Positions 31,264 to 44,964 are shown, counted from the stretch's first letter. The stretch: DNA of 64,000 nt from Moringa oleifera (GCA_021397835.1 JAJFZO010000889.1:6200001-6264000); one strand, 5' to 3'. A program made the numbers and translations. The notes: generated from the sequence alone by a model not told the origin.

Positions 31264-32821
31264 TTTTTTCTTTTCTCACGGTCATTAGGCGAAACCAAAC
31301 GGGTTTTAGAGTCACCTGGCGCCTTGTGTTGAAGCTTGCTTTATAGGAGATAAGGCATCTATGAAGCCCGTATAAAGGCTTATAGATGCGGAGGTTTGAA
31401 CAAGTCTAGTAGTTACTTGATGCAAAAGATGATTGCATTCAACCTAGGACTCTGCAGGTATCTGGGCCTTACAATGCAGGATAAACACAATATTGTAAGC
31501 TCTCAAGCTAAGGAGGCATTGTGGTGATAGGGACTTTACAGGTTCTTAAATTTCCATGAATTTGATAGCTATCATCTGTAGCTGGTGCATGCTGCAAAGT
31601 TGTGAAGTAATATGAATCATGCCTGCTCATATTGCAATGATTCTTAGTTTATGTTCATAATAGTTTACTATATGATGTTAATTAAACATTGTTTATGCAA
31701 TCAATGAAATGAATCCATCTGTAAGTATTGGCAGGGGGAGACCAAGTTAGGGCAATGGAATCTTCTGCAAGTGAAAAACACTACGAAATTGACAGCTTCT
31801 CCATTGATCAGATTATTCAAACTATAACTTGTTCGAATATTCCAGATTCAATTGCAATCCATGTTTGCATGCCTTGTTAATTACTATATTAAGAGACCAA
31901 ATCCACCAACCAGACATGTCTGGTTAAGAAAACAGAACAGGTGTCCTTTTCAAACATTTCCTACTGCTTACTCAACCCTTTAAAAACTATAATGTCTTGG
32001 TTCTAGCGTGGCCCATAACTTAATAAATTGAATTCTAACACAAGTGAGTTGAAAGACTTGGGCAAAAATATAAATTTATTGCCTCACCCATCACCATCAG
32101 ATGCTTTGCAGCTCTGATTGTTTGCAAGAGTATTTAGTTACTGTGCCAAATTGTGAAACCCATATGTTAATTATCATGAGTTTGGGATAATCTTCCACAA
32201 CTATGAACTGGTTTAAATGAAAATTAATATATAATTAAGGACAATGATATTCAAGGTGGTTTATGAAGAAATTTCTACAAGCATGAGATCCTTGGCAGGC
32301 AATCACCTTTGGTGATGATTAAAGTGGGGCACTTAAGCATGTTCTACCAGAAAGTACTGTTTCATATGGCATTCTTTTTGGTAATGCCATCTGGGTTCTG
32401 GCTGGCTAAAATTCTCACCCGAGCTTCTCCCCTTCCTGGAAGATTTCTCCATGGAAGACTTGCTCTTTACTTTTAGGTTTGGCAAATCACGACTAGTGCA
32501 GAGAAAATGGAAGAAAGGGATTTCACGGCATGAGCCTGTAGACGGAAAATCATAGAGGGACCTTCACTTGGCATGCCATCATTGGTCAAGTCACAACAAC
32601 TCGCACAAAGCTCACAGCTCAATCCTCCATTAATTTATCCATGAGAAAACATAAAAGAGACAATATAGGACTGGTCCCTTTGTTTACTTTTCACGAGCCA
32701 TCTTACATTTGTCAAAGTAGCCGTTACACCTCCTCTCTATGCCCACTTTAATGCTCTAAGGATACCCTTTCTAACAAGATATCCGTGTCCTCTGTACGCT
32801 CCTCTCTCTGCCTTTCTTCCC

Positions 32822-32828
32822 TATATAT
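32822..32828 (+). promoter_or_regulatory. Probable TATA box of the WD40 gene
   Basis: TATATAT about 80 bases before the ATG at 32904, consistent with a leader of around 50 bases. Confidence 0.55.
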
Positions 32829-32903
32829 CTCTACAACAACGTCTCTTTCTCTTGGAGAAGAAGAAGGAAAGAGAAGAACTTTTGTGTGCTGCAAATCCTA
32901 GAA

Positions 32904-34160
32904 ATGGTTCTAACGATGAATCCTGCAGAGCGAGAGACCACCCTCTCAACACCACTATTGTCCTCTGCAGGAACAAGCACTAGGGGCACTAGCAGCTCCA
33001 GCAGTGAGGCCGATGATAGCCCACCAACCTCAAGTCGTTTCCAGCTCCAGGATATCAAGTGCCAATTTCCAGGCCTACCGGTGTCTGGGCTTCAATCATA
33101 TCGGTCACTGGCAGTGATTTCAGGCCATATTGGATCGGTTTCTTGCTTGGCCGTGTGCGGTGAATTCGTACTGAGTGCATCGCAAGGAAAGGATATTATA
33201 GTGTGGCAACAGCCTGATATGAGGTTGTTTACAAAATTCGGACAAGGGGATGGATCAGTTAAAGCCCTCGTAACTGTTGGCAATAAGGTCTTCACCGCGC
33301 ATCAAGACAGTAAAATTAGAGTATGGAAGGTGTCAAGACGCTCGGAGAACGTCTTCAGGCTTGTCGATACCCTTCCTACTACGAAGGACTATTTAGGCAA
33401 GTTCATGAAGCAAAGCAATTATGTGCAAACTAGGCGGCACCATAAGCGATTGTGGATTGAACATGCAGACAGTATCTCATGCTTAACAGTCTATAATGGC
33501 TTGATTTATTCAGGTTCATGGGATAAGACCCTTAAAGTGTGGAGATTATTGGATTTAAAGTGCTTAGAATCAATTAAGGCTCATGATGATGCCATAAATG
33601 GGTTGGTGGCTTGTAAGGGGATAGTGTACTCAGCTTCGGCAGATGGGAAGATTAAGGCTTGGGGTAAAGAGGGGAAGAGCTCACATTCACTGAAGGGGAT
33701 CCTGGAGGGTCATAAAGATGTTTCATTGAATTCAGTGATTGTTTCAGAGGATGGGAGATGGGTATATGGAGGAGGATCAGATGGGTATGTGATGGGATGG
33801 GAGGGTAGTGGTGAGTTTGTAAGTTGGAAGTTGGTGTGTGAGACCAAAGCAAATGAAATGGCTGTTCTGTGTATGTGTCTAATGGGGGAGTTTCTGTGCA
33901 GTGGGTCAGCTGATAAGAGCATCGGTATATGGAAGAGAGAGGCTTATGGTAAGCTTTGTAAAGTCGGGGTCATTAATGGCCATGAAGCACCGGTGAAGTG
34001 CTTGCAGGCATCACCTAATAGTGTTGGTGATGGGTTCCTGCTCTACAGTGGAGGCCTTGACAAAAGCCTCAGGGTCTGGTGGGTGTCCAAGCATTCCTCC
34101 AAGGAGGAGGACATCTCTTCCAAGAAAAATACAGAAGGAAAGTCAATCATCTTGTGTTAA
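32904..34160 (+). CDS. JGB: WD40-repeat protein, JINGUBANG type
   Basis: Single-exon gene, 418 residues, predicted seven-bladed beta-propeller. Arabidopsis JINGUBANG restrains pollen germination; whether this member does so is inference. The first ATG in frame is at 32904 (MVLTMNPAERE); a GTG further upstream is not a plausible start. A low-complexity Ser/Thr-rich N-terminus (about 1-50) precedes the repeats. Visible WD units: ISGHIGSVSCLAV..DIIVW; VKALVTVGNKVFTAHQDSKIRVW; EHADSISCLTVYNGLIYSG with DKTLKVW; KAHDDAINGLVACKGIVYSA with DGKIKAW; EGHKDVSLNSV with GGGSDGYVMGW; AVLCMCLMGEFLCSGSADKSIGIW; NGHEAPVKCLQA with YSGGLDKSLRVWWV. The KQSNYVQTRRHHKRLWIEHAD segment is characteristic of this subfamily. 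The family is usually intronless. Confidence 0.9.
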   Translation: MVLTMNPAERETTLSTPLLSSAGTSTRGTSSSSSEADDSPPTSSRFQLQDIKCQFPGLPVSGLQSYRSLAVISGHIGSVSCLAVCGEFVLSASQGKDIIVWQQPDMRLFTKFGQGDGSVKALVTVGNKVFTAHQDSKIRVWKVSRRSENVFRLVDTLPTTKDYLGKFMKQSNYVQTRRHHKRLWIEHADSISCLTVYNGLIYSGSWDKTLKVWRLLDLKCLESIKAHDDAINGLVACKGIVYSASADGKIKAWGKEGKSSHSLKGILEGHKDVSLNSVIVSEDGRWVYGGGSDGYVMGWEGSGEFVSWKLVCETKANEMAVLCMCLMGEFLCSGSADKSIGIWKREAYGKLCKVGVINGHEAPVKCLQASPNSVGDGFLLYSGGLDKSLRVWWVSKHSSKEEDISSKKNTEGKSIILC

Positions 34161-35953
34161 GAACACTTCCATGGTTGTGAAGCATTGAAGCACTGATTCC
34201 CTTTTTGCGTGTTTGCAGTGCTTCTGTTTTCCGTCTTTGTAGTCATATGTGTCCATAGTTGTGAATCAAACTCTGAGCATAGAAGGCAAACACTGTAGTT
34301 TTGAAACACTTGGATTTTGTTTTTCCGTTTGTGCATTATTTTCCAGGGCCTGTGTTCAAGATTTGAGTGTAATATTTTAGGGTAAAGTTAGAGGCAGACG
34401 GGAGAATGGTGTGATATCTTTTTCTTATTTCTTTGTTTGGTTTCATACAGTTTCTTACATTTATATCAATTGTAAGTACAAGTTTGAAGGATTCAATAAT
34501 TGAATACATTTAGTATCCTCTTGCAGTTACATGATTGTGTTCCAACTTAATGTCGTCCAGTGATGAATATCAATCTTTAGTGGAATAATGTGTTTGCTAA
34601 ATACATGATATGATGCAGCCTTTCTGTAAATTAATGAAGCATTATGATTTATTATTGGAATATTATGCTAATGAGACAAACTGTTAGCTGAATCAGGGGA
34701 GGTTTAGCAGAATATACCAAGAACCTAATATGGCCTGGCTCTCATGAACATGAAAACAATCCACCCACCTGATATCAGTCAGTATAATACCTGAAACAAG
34801 GGCAATGAAGTCTCAAAAGCTTACCAGCACCAACTGAACCAAAAAGATACAACCTTAAACAAACATTTCGCTTACCAATTAGCTATGGAATCTTTGCCTT
34901 AATTATTATGAGTGCTTTGGTGAGAAATCATCAACTAATCCCTATATTCTTTCATGATTTAATGGAATAAATCAAACATTCATAATCAGCATTTTGGTAT
35001 TAATCAAGTTTGCATACTCTAGACTGGTTGTCATGTTGACATATATTGAAGTTTCAAGGCCTTTTCCTGCAGAATTGGACCAGAAACTTGGAGAAGTTCT
35101 TTAACTCATGAGAAAGTAAAGCATTGAGCTTGATGAAGCCGCGACAAGTGAGACAGCAATTGCTCTGCTTCAACCACCAGGGTGGTCCTGGAGCACTGCT
35201 TTATCTTTTCTATGTAGCCAAATTGTTGTGCTTTCATCTCTGTATTGGACCACAGAAAGGACCATCAAAAGAGAAAGAACACATAAACAATTCCTTGATT
35301 CATGTAAAAGAAAGCAAGCTACCATCTAAAAAGCAACAACAAAGAGAGAGGCCTTAGTTGCATATAGTATAGTATATTAGATGAAACTTTTTGTTAAATT
35401 ATATATTCTGATGCTTTTGGTGTGTGAAGTAGAATACATCACTTTGAATTATGTTAGTTTAAACCAAAGGGCGGTGTAAAGCAACAGTGACTATACTTTG
35501 AAGGGATGCAGCCTGCTGATACCCTTTTGAATTCAGATAAAGAATTAAACCACCTGCCACTTGAATATTGAGTTATTAAGTTTTACCATCGACTTGTAGA
35601 TGGCAGGTCTTGATCGCTCTGTTGCTCATCATGCAAAAGATTTGATTTTCAATATTCTGTGCTCTCAAATTTCACAGTTAAAATCAAAAAAAAGTTAACA
35701 TTTTCATTAAACAGTAACAGCATCTGTGCATTGTCAAAATTATCTCAGAAGACAAAAGATTAATTGGGACTCTTTACACCTATCGCCATCCCCCATTTCC
35801 ACTTCCAACTTTCACAGCAAAGAACCCTTGACAATGACTACCAGACACATGAGTGGTAATTACAACATTCAATAACCCAAACAATAATTAAAAAAAAATA
35901 AAAAACTTTCTTTCTACTGGATATGACTGATAGGATAACTTCTTCATTGCACT
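34161..35953. other. Intergenic, 3' flanks of two convergent genes
   Basis: About 1.8 kb between the WD40 gene (+) and UBP24 (-). It holds their 3' untranslated regions. Small open frames occur (for example 35124-35357), but they resemble no family and have no splice or codon support. Confidence 0.55.
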
Positions 35954-38900
35954 CTATACTTGTTTGTAGAAAAGAAGATATGCTTGGTCATGCAACACTT
36001 TATTTGTCCCTATCGCAGTGACAGAGGCATCATCAAAACGTAGCCACTGGCCATTGTGACAGCGAGCATCTGCCGTGTAATGCCCTTTTGAGGGCTCTCT
36101 ACCATGGTGAGTTATGGTCGCAACAAGTTCATATTTTCGACCCTGCACCAAAGAAAGTCGAACAAATCAAAAATCCATTCAATTCTTGATACAGCCTCGT
36201 GATTTCGACGTGCCAAATAACCAATGTCAATATATTCTAACTTGTTTGCTGACCACAAAAACTAGAGTCAGTCACCAGAAAAAGACATTAACAAAATTGG
36301 TTTGTGATGTGGTGATAAATTGATAAAATCAATTAAGAGTCCTCTTGGACTCTTACCTCACTAGATGGAGAAACAAGCAGTTCCCTACCCAACACCAATT
36401 CAAGAGGGAAGCGTACAGGTTTATGCAGTTTGGTGCTCCCTTTGCTTCCATAACTAAAACGCATTAGATGCAGTATCATCATCTTTGAAAGCTTCTGTAT
36501 CTTAATGGATTTTTTAGCATTCACGACATCGGCCTGCAACGCATTCACATATTTTCAATGTCCAACTATGCTAAAATATACGCATGCACCCCATATATAA
36601 TCAGAAGCCATCAATTTGAGATCAGAAAAACAATGTAATCAAGATCAAACTGCTGAAAAGATTCGGGTCTGGCAAAATTATTCAAACCTAAACACAAGGC
36701 ATTGAATTGTTAGTGGAATTTAAAGACTGTTTTGAAACCTAGACAAGAACATAACATCTCTCAATTGACCACCATACATAAAGGAGGCACCATCCCAAAT
36801 ATAGATCAACCTTTAAGTTTTCTCTCCTCAATTGACCACCGAGTCAATGGTATCCTAGTTACAAAAAGCTCAGTTCCTTAGTTGTCCACTCATGATCTCT
36901 TCTCATTCAGTCACTGATTACATTATAGCCAAATGTGTACTAAAAACTCCTGCTAGGCTACATTGGAGAAATCTGGAAATGAGTTCAGCTAAGAAGCTTC
37001 CGAAGCATCATATCCACATAACAATTCAAACATGTAAAGTACCTAGACCAACTTACCTGACGAGACACGACATTTGAACATAACTGGACATGAACGAATA
37101 TGGCACAATCACAAGTGTAAAAAAATTTAAAAAAAAATACCTTTCCAGTTGCCGACGTCCGATAACCCTCGAGGTTTTCTGGAACAGAAAACAAATGAAG
37201 TGCATCCTCAATGGTATAAACAGCTTCAGGATGTATATCAAGATGGAGTGAAAGAAAAGGTTGAACAGTAGCAGAAGCTTTGTTGCCTGCTCCACACAAG
37301 ATGGAAGGGGATAATGAAGTCAAAACAAAAATGGGACAAGATATATAGCAAACTTTTATCATAGAGAAGGTCTCAACCGCCTGATACAAGATATGATCGA
37401 ACCAAGTTTCTTTTTGATTGCTAAGCACAACAGCTCAGAAATGTTTCCTTAATGCAGTAGTGATTACCAAGAAATCAAGACCCATATCTCCCATAAGTTA
37501 GAAAAACTTAAACCAAAAAATTTTTAAAAAATAATTGCCACATTGCCAAAATCAAATACATTTAGACACACTATTAAACTCTGACAAGAGAGAAACTGAA
37601 ACGTACATTGACCTGAGGGTAAAAAAATTTCCATCCCGCAAGCCCAAATTGAGACGGCAGAATACAGACAGATAATAGCAAAAAGAATTGTCCTACCTCT
37701 GGCCTTGACCACACTTCTCAATTGTCCTCCGAAAATATCACTCAGTTCTGAAGGAACAAAGCTTTGTGTTCTTGTCACAGCTGACTTATTCTTTGGGCCA
37801 ACAGTCTCCCATTCATTATCTTCAGCAGAAGAAATAAAAGATGAATTGATCGCATTACTGCTAGTGGACTGCTCTTCAAGCTTCAGTAATTCATCATGCA
37901 TTTTATCCATGATAAAACTTAAAAACTCCTGAGCATCCTCCTGCCTACAAAAGTGACAGACTTCCAGATTAATTATAAGTATCTTAAAAAGTGATATAAA
38001 ACAAGATACAATGTGACTATACATTCAGTTTTCCAGAGAGAAGACAAAAGACTCCTATTCACCTATCAAACTAACAATGTTTGGGAAGAACATGCTTTTA
38101 ATAGCCAAATAAGACTACATGTTCAGATTATTTAAATAAACACCAACAGTAGCATAAATATCCAAAAGAAATCTAACATCTAGCCAAACAACTTCAGAGC
38201 ATGGTTACTCGCACAATGGAATCAGCCCTAATGACATAAACTAAATTTATAGACAACGTGCACAACCAAAACAATGAAAGGAGGTGGAGAGAAAAAAAAA
38301 TGCTTTTTATGAGGAAAAAGAAGACTTTAAAATGATTTCTTATGCTAAGCAGTTGTAAATCTTCAACAAAGACTATATTCAACATATCTCTGCACCCATG
38401 GCCAGAACAAGATAACAGCAGGTCAAATTTAAATACTTTCGGAGCTAAGGATATGGGTAAAGAATTCCCGAAGGCTGAAAAGGGTTCAAACAATAATATA
38501 ATAAGAAACAAAATTAACAAAGAAAGCCCACAAACCTTGGTCTACCCGATATGCCATTGGGTACATCTGGAGTAAAATTTTTCAGAAGCTCATCGAACAT
38601 GGAGGGGCTAAAAGGCCTACCAGTCTCCAAAACAGCATCTTTCTTCTCTAGGCCTAAACTGCTGGGTGCCTCTAAGTCAGAGATGAACTCAGCAAATGCA
38701 GTAAGTGTTGGATAGCCAACCTAATAAATCAACATAAACAACAAAACAGCTTAGATCACCACAGAGATCAGCTAACTTATGCTACAGAATCATTAATATT
38801 TTACTTTTCATTATTAGCTAATTTCTGTGCCCTTAACATAGTAAGCTTCAAATTCACCATGTAACATAAGGATTACAGATAGAATCAACAGAACCAACCT

Positions 38901-41020
38901 TCGGAATGTTTCTAAGTTTAAGTTTCTGCAACAGCTGAACAAAAGGAGAACAGGATACGAGAGCCTGCAGAGTTGCATTAAGAAAACATAAATTCCCAGA
39001 GTTGATTAAGCCACGAGGTACTAAGCTTCTCACAGCTATGGAAGGCTCATTAGATGCCTTCTCAATGCTCTTCTTCGACACATGTGCTGGTAAATCGTCC
39101 CCATCCTTTAAACTTTCATTGGCAAGGACTTGAAATTTCAGACTTGGGGATGAATACGTGGGGGCACCTCCATTATTAGAAATATAGAGTGTATTTAAAC
39201 AAACACTGCCTGTTTTCAGATCTCTCACACCATTACTGAGGGAAGAGCTCTCAGCTAGATTCTTAATGATTCCGTTTTCTTTAACAGGTTTTGCCACTGC
39301 TGGCAAAAGCTTACTAGGCATTTTTGCATTCTTATCAACTTTCTTAAGAAAATCTGATGACTCAGAATTATTTGGCCCATCTGCTGAACCTAGCTTCACA
39401 TTCAGTCCACCATTTGAACTGCTCAAAGTTCTTCCAGCCACAATCAATGAGCCAAACTGCAGTTCAATCTCTCTCACATGTTTTTCAGCAGTCCCAGATG
39501 ACTGCTTACGGAGAATTGACCTAGTTTCATCTTCCGTAAATGATCCAAATACTAATACCTGCCAGAGCAAGGAAAAACAGAAAGAAAGTGAATACAAAAC
39601 TCAATGGGGAATAAGAAAAACAACAATAAAATTAATGCAGTATCAGACTAATAGTTTATCAATGCTAGTAGTTGCACAGTTACAAACTAAACAACAAATC
39701 AAGTAACCAATTACGTAAGGAAATACAACTATATCTAAGCAAAACAAAGAGCAGTATAAGACCTCCAAACTAAGAACAAATATATAACTTCTTCATCCCA
39801 AAAAATAATTAAAATTAGTTAAGAATTCCGAGGTGATAAATCCCTGGAACATTTTAAATGTTGTTGTACAGGTTAAGCTAAAAATAAGAGATGTTGGTTC
39901 CCTTATGACCACTGTCATCCCTCTCCCAGACAAAAATATGGGCTCTTGCTAGCATGACCAGCTCCAGCTAAGGCTAGCAAGCACATAACAAAATACAAGA
40001 TAAAGCAATAAAATTATTGTAAACTGAGCACTGCAGTTAACATAAAGCTAAATGCTTTGGAGGTTTATCCAATCAATGCACATCATGAATGGACTAGATC
40101 CTGTAAAGCTATGGGAAAAGGAAATATAATTAGAAAGAAATAAGAAAGCAAAAAGAGATTTTTTTTCTCCTGATGTCTAAAAAACACTAGCAGATGAAGA
40201 GCAAAATTAGAAGCATAAGGGGAAAAAACAGTTTTTGTTCTTGTTTGTTTTTCTTTTGTTTTCCATTTCATTTCAATACTCCTTTTTCATGGGTTTTGTT
40301 CCACTCGTAGGGTCTCTATTTTTTTTTGATAGACACTCCTAGGGTCAGTATTAAAGAGAAACAATGATAAATTGGCTCCTAGATTTGACATGGAGTTAGC
40401 TTACACAGCTGTCTACTCACTTTAAAATGCCAAGACGTACCAACAACTAGTCGTGAATAACACGATATGCAACTACTTGTATGATAACAAAAAATAACTC
40501 TTCCATCAAGTTACAGTCAATGAACCAAATACCAACAGAGTCATTCATAAAGCCTCAATCTTTTACACATAAGCAACTCAATCACAAAAGACATCCAACA
40601 TTCAGTCAGTGGATTAGGTAAATGGCTGTAGCAACTGCTACTCTCAGTCATCCAATGGAACATTCATCTCTTGTGCAACAATAATGCAATCAGTCAAGTT
40701 GTACCCATCAATCAAAATAAGATCATAAATAACAATCCTACTCAAACACGAAAGTCCAATTACTGAGCCAGAAAGAGCATGAAGACAACATCATTCATGT
40801 TGCTCCTGTTGAAGATATACAATAACTTGAAAGAAAACAACCAAGGCACTAATCAGAGAACGGTTCTAAACTTAAAAGAGCAGCAAAAAGGCATAGAAAC
40901 CCGTTGGAATCAATCACGTCCCAGAATCTGATAAAGAAACCAGAAACCAAAACAATCCGTGTATTCAAAAGACAATCTACAAGCCAAAAGAAAGATCAAA
41001 CACACCTTAGAATCACTCAT
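35954..41020 (-). CDS. UBP24: Ubiquitin-specific protease 24 (cysteine deubiquitinase)
   Basis: Deubiquitinating enzyme of the USP/C19 family, removing ubiquitin from proteins. Exons in coding order: 41006-41020, 38899-39558, 38536-38720, 37697-37944, 37141-37286, 36357-36533, 35954-36142; 1620 nt, 539 residues (Arabidopsis UBP24 about 551). The first coding exon is only 15 bases (MSDSK) and joins [14 protein letters not shown] after a 1.45-kb intron; this N-terminus is typical of UBP24. A long non-catalytic N-terminal part leads to the Cys box [17 protein letters not shown] (catalytic Cys near residue 196). [19 protein letters not shown] follows, then [17 protein letters not shown] and [15 protein letters not shown]. 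The His box is [17 protein letters not shown] (His near 498) followed by [10 protein letters not shown]. The protein ends AYLLFYKQV. Cys and His boxes are intact; GNLCF replaces the commoner GNTCY, as in this subfamily. Confidence 0.93.
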
Positions 41021-41459
41021 AGTTTGTACAGCGCCGAATCAAAGAACCCAGAGACCTTGATATATGGTTTTTGAGGGCGATGAAAGACAGAGGAAACAAA
41101 GGGTATAAAGAAGAGATCAAAGGCAACAAGTAAACCTAGGGCTTGAGACCACCCTGAAGGAGCAGAGGATGGATACGCGTAGATTGAAGAAGACATGAAA
41201 TAAGAGGAGACTGCGAGCGATTGGAAGAGAGAGAGCATTTAATAAAGGAACTCTCTCTGGGGTGCTCTTCAAGCTCGCCACAAGTTCTGAGAGAGAGGGA
41301 GAGCATGGACAGTGTAAACAGGGACAAAGAGATGAGAGGTTTTCAGTTGTTCGGCCTTTTCCCTTTAGGGTTAGGATTTTGTGTTTAAGAAGGGAAGTGT
41401 TTGGGATATGGCATTCATATCTTTTAGGCGCTACGGCCTTTCCCTTTTCCTACTGTCTC

Positions 41460-44250
41460 TAGGATTCTTCATTATATTAATATATATACCTTCTAATACT
41501 TTTATTATAAGAAGTTAATACAGTAAAATATTTCATTATTTTAAATAAAAATAAAATAAATCCCATCAAGCACAGCTTTACTTTCTTCTCGTAAACAAAT
41601 TTTGATATTTTAAAATTTTTAAAAATCTGAATCCATAAATTTAGATTAAATTAAATTTTATTAAAATTTTAAAAAATTAAAAATATTTAAATTAATTTTT
41701 TTATAATAAATTTTAATTTAAAATTTTTTTAAAAGTAACTATTTAAATTATCATAAAAAGTTTAAAAAATTTTTGAATAGTAAAATATATATTTAAACTT
41801 ATATTATTAAAAAATAAAAATTTATAAATAAGAGTAAAAAAATTTTCAAATTTAAGTAATGAATTTGAACATAGTTTTAAAAATTATATAATGATATTTT
41901 AAGACATCATAGCAATAAAAAAATTTTGATTTTTTATAATTGTTTGATTTTCTATGTCCAATTCAAACTTAACCATAGAATGAGAGTTTGTTTGTGTATT
42001 TTTTAAAAGTTTTAATTTATTTAGAAAAATCTTGAGGTGAGATAAACCTTAGTTTTTACTCTCTATTTCCAACTCAAATAACTTCGTTTAAAATGAATTG
42101 AAATAAATTTTGATTTTATTTAAATTATATTTTAATAAAAATTAATAATATTTTTATTATTAAAACATCAAAAAAAATATTTAAATAGATTTGAATAATT
42201 TTTAATTAATGAAGCATTTTTATAAATCTTATAAATTTTAATGGCAGAAAGAAATTTAAAAAATATTGTCGATACCAAAATATTTTTAAAAGTTTTATGT
42301 GATGGTTTTTGAATATTTTTATGCAAACATGAAAATTTTCAAGTCAAAATTTATTGTAAGAATATTTTTAATTTTTAAATTTTTTTATAGAGTTTAATTC
42401 AATTCACATCAATAAATTAAAATTTATTTTGAAACATTTTAAAATATTAGAATTTGATTGGATAAAAAGAGTAAAATTTCAAATTTTAAATGATATTTAT
42501 TTAGAAACTTAAAAATTTTATATCATATATATTTTAAAATATTTTTAACATTTTTAATTACAAATTATTGTTATAAAATAAAAATTATATCAGACTAAAT
42601 TAAATATATAAAAGAAAATTTATTGATTTTTATAGAAATAATGTTTTAAATATAATAGAATAAACATTTTTTTAAATTTTAAATTTTACCCTCGTCATTT
42701 ATATTTGAATAAATTTAAAAGTACCTAAATAAACATTAATTGAAATATTTTTATATATTTTTAATAATAAAATATTATTAAATTTTATAATTATTTTAAA
42801 TAAAAATTTAGTGAGTAAATGTTTTAAAAAAACGCTAAATTTTATTCTTGATACCCATCAAGCTTCAATATTTAAAAATTATCAAAATAAATCATAAATT
42901 TTTAAATCTCATTAAAGACAATTTGGTTTTAACCAGACATAATATATTAAGATCTTAAAAAAAATTTCTTTTTTTTTATTTTTACAAATTTTATTATAGA
43001 TTAAGTTTTTAATTTTTAATTTAAGATTTAATAATGAAGTCATTAAATATGAGTCTCTATAATGATTGAAAGAATCTCATCATGAAAGAATAACTTTAAT
43101 AACAATATCGATTCACAAACAAAGAAGTGAAACAAATATCTAAATGAACAAACAATATAAGTTTTGATGCAAATAAGTAATTGAAAATAAAACGAAATTG
43201 ATAATGGCTACATCTACAACCTATTTGATAAGGATGTTGAAAAATAGAAGGAGAGAAAGAAAAATCATCATTTTATGCCAAACATGTTATTCTTGGAATC
43301 CATAAAGCTTATAGCTAATCATAATTAAAAGAATAATAAAAAAAAGTAAACTCACAGAGATGTTATGCTTCATTAGCGTTTGATTGGAAAGAAAGTCAAA
43401 AAGAAAAAAAAAAATTCTAGAGCAAAGAAAAAGTTAGGAGATAGAAAAAGAGAAACTAATAAAATTTATGAGCTTTTTAAAATGAATTTATGAGTTTTCG
43501 ACAATAAATATGTGAAATATTGTTAAAAGAAAAAAATATAACAAGAAAGTAAAGAAAAAAAATTATCTAAAAAGAAATTGATTGAGAAATTATTAATTCA
43601 CTTTAGTTAATTTTTTTTAAATGTCGTACTTTAAAGTTTGTTTAGATAATTAATTTATAATTTAAAATATTTATTAAAATTTAAAATAAAAATATCATAA
43701 AATTTTATATTTATTTTAAGTAATAAATTAAATATCAATGTTCAAAAAGTGACTCTACAAATTTTAAAGTAACTTTAATAACCCATATAAACTTTAAATT
43801 TTAACATCGTTTGAAACGAATGTTACTCTCAAAAATAAAATAATATTTTTATGGATAAATATCATTTAAAATCTTGACTTTTACAATATCTCTCCAAACA
43901 ACACTAAGTTTCAAAATGTATCCAAACTAACCTCGACTTTTTAATTTTGTCCAAATAAAACCTTCCGTCCAAATTAATTAAACGACGTTTGTAAAAAATG
44001 AATTTATTGAAGGACAAAAAAAAACATTACATCAGTAGAATATATAGAGATAAACAACAGCGTTTCCTCATTTTGATCTTCTTCTCGTTTTAGTTTTTCT
44101 CCCCTTAAACCTAAATGGAGCTATTGAATGGCAAAAAAGACGTTACATCAGTATAATATATAGAGGTAAACGACAGTGTTCTCCTCCATTTTGGTCTTCT
44201 CCCCAGAAACCTAAATCTCGTTTTTCTCTCTCAATTCGTCACTCGGTATC
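41460..44250. other. Extremely AT-rich non-coding block
   Basis: Nearly all sequence is A/T words such as TTAAAATTTT and AAATATTT, with frequent stops in all frames. Blocks near 41650-41830 resemble 54600-54790 and 56190-56350 in word order, so these may be diverged copies of one repeat. No terminal structure or coding remnant was found. Confidence 0.6.
44004..44216. repeat. Imperfect tandem direct repeat of about 115 bp
   Basis: ATTGAAGGACAAAAA...ATTACATCAGTAGAATATAT (from 44004) recurs as ATTGAATGGCAAAAA...GTTACATCAGTATAATATAT (from about 44122). Both copies continue through GGTAAACGACAG-like sequence and TCTTCTCC to AAACCTAAAT. Identity is clear but imperfect. Confidence 0.8.
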
Positions 44251-44964
44251 GAGAAATTCGAAGGTTTGATTGCATACGATGTTCTTCCTACAACTCCAAA
44301 ATCTTCTTTTTGGGTTTCTTGTTGTTCATGAGGTATGTAATTTTGAAGTTGGGTTTGAAAATTTTTTCAAATTTATTGCCTAATTTAATCTTCCTTATTA
44401 ATTTAAGAAAGAAGCAAAGATTTTGTCAAAAAAATCTCTAATTTGCTTTTGTTTATCTTCTAACTCATTATCCTTTTTTCTTCAATTTTTATGAATTTTT
44501 TTTCCCGTATATTGTTTCATGTCATTACTCATCTAATCATTTTTCATTTAAATGAAGTGTGTTCATCATCATTACAATAATTAATTCAAAATACAAATCA
44601 TTACCCTTTAATTGCCGTATTTTATTTACAATTCTATAATTTGTTTCAACTTGGTTTATTACTTTATTAAATCATAATTTATTAAATTTTTTATAATAAA
44701 AAGGGAGAAAGAGATATTGGGAAAAAAAAGTATTTATTTATTGATTTGTCACATAAAATAAATACAAAAAAATTTATAAAATATTTATTTTAAAATTTTA
44801 TTTAAATAAAATTAATTTAATTAGATATATTTTAAAAATTATCATGTGATTGGAGAAATTTTTAGCATAGAGTATTATTTCATTGCAAAACACCAAAAAG
44901 ATGAAGAAAAAAAAAAAGGGGAAAAACCAAGTAGCCTTTTTCATGTACTAATTTTGAACTCCGC

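Larger units (their letters stand above)
30398..32903. other. Intergenic with local tandem duplications
   Basis: About 2.5 kb between ERD15 and the WD40 gene. It contains a 169-bp tandem duplication (30595-30936) and a 63-bp duplication (31141-31263). Beyond 31400 I see no repeat or coding region until the WD40 promoter, with a TATA-like TATATAT at 32822-32828. Confidence 0.55.

Noticed and set aside
31113..31346. Frames over the 63-bp repeats (both strands)
   Set aside because: The repeated peptides arise from tandem DNA repeats whose unit is a multiple of three; there is no independent evidence of coding.
35124..35357. 77-residue plus-strand frame between the WD40 gene and UBP24
   Set aside because: No homology I recognise, no splice context and no promoter; expected by chance in this length of intergenic DNA.
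36985..37428. Long minus-strand frame in UBP24
   Set aside because: Part (37141-37286) is a true exon; the rest is read-through into both flanking introns and breaks the homology.
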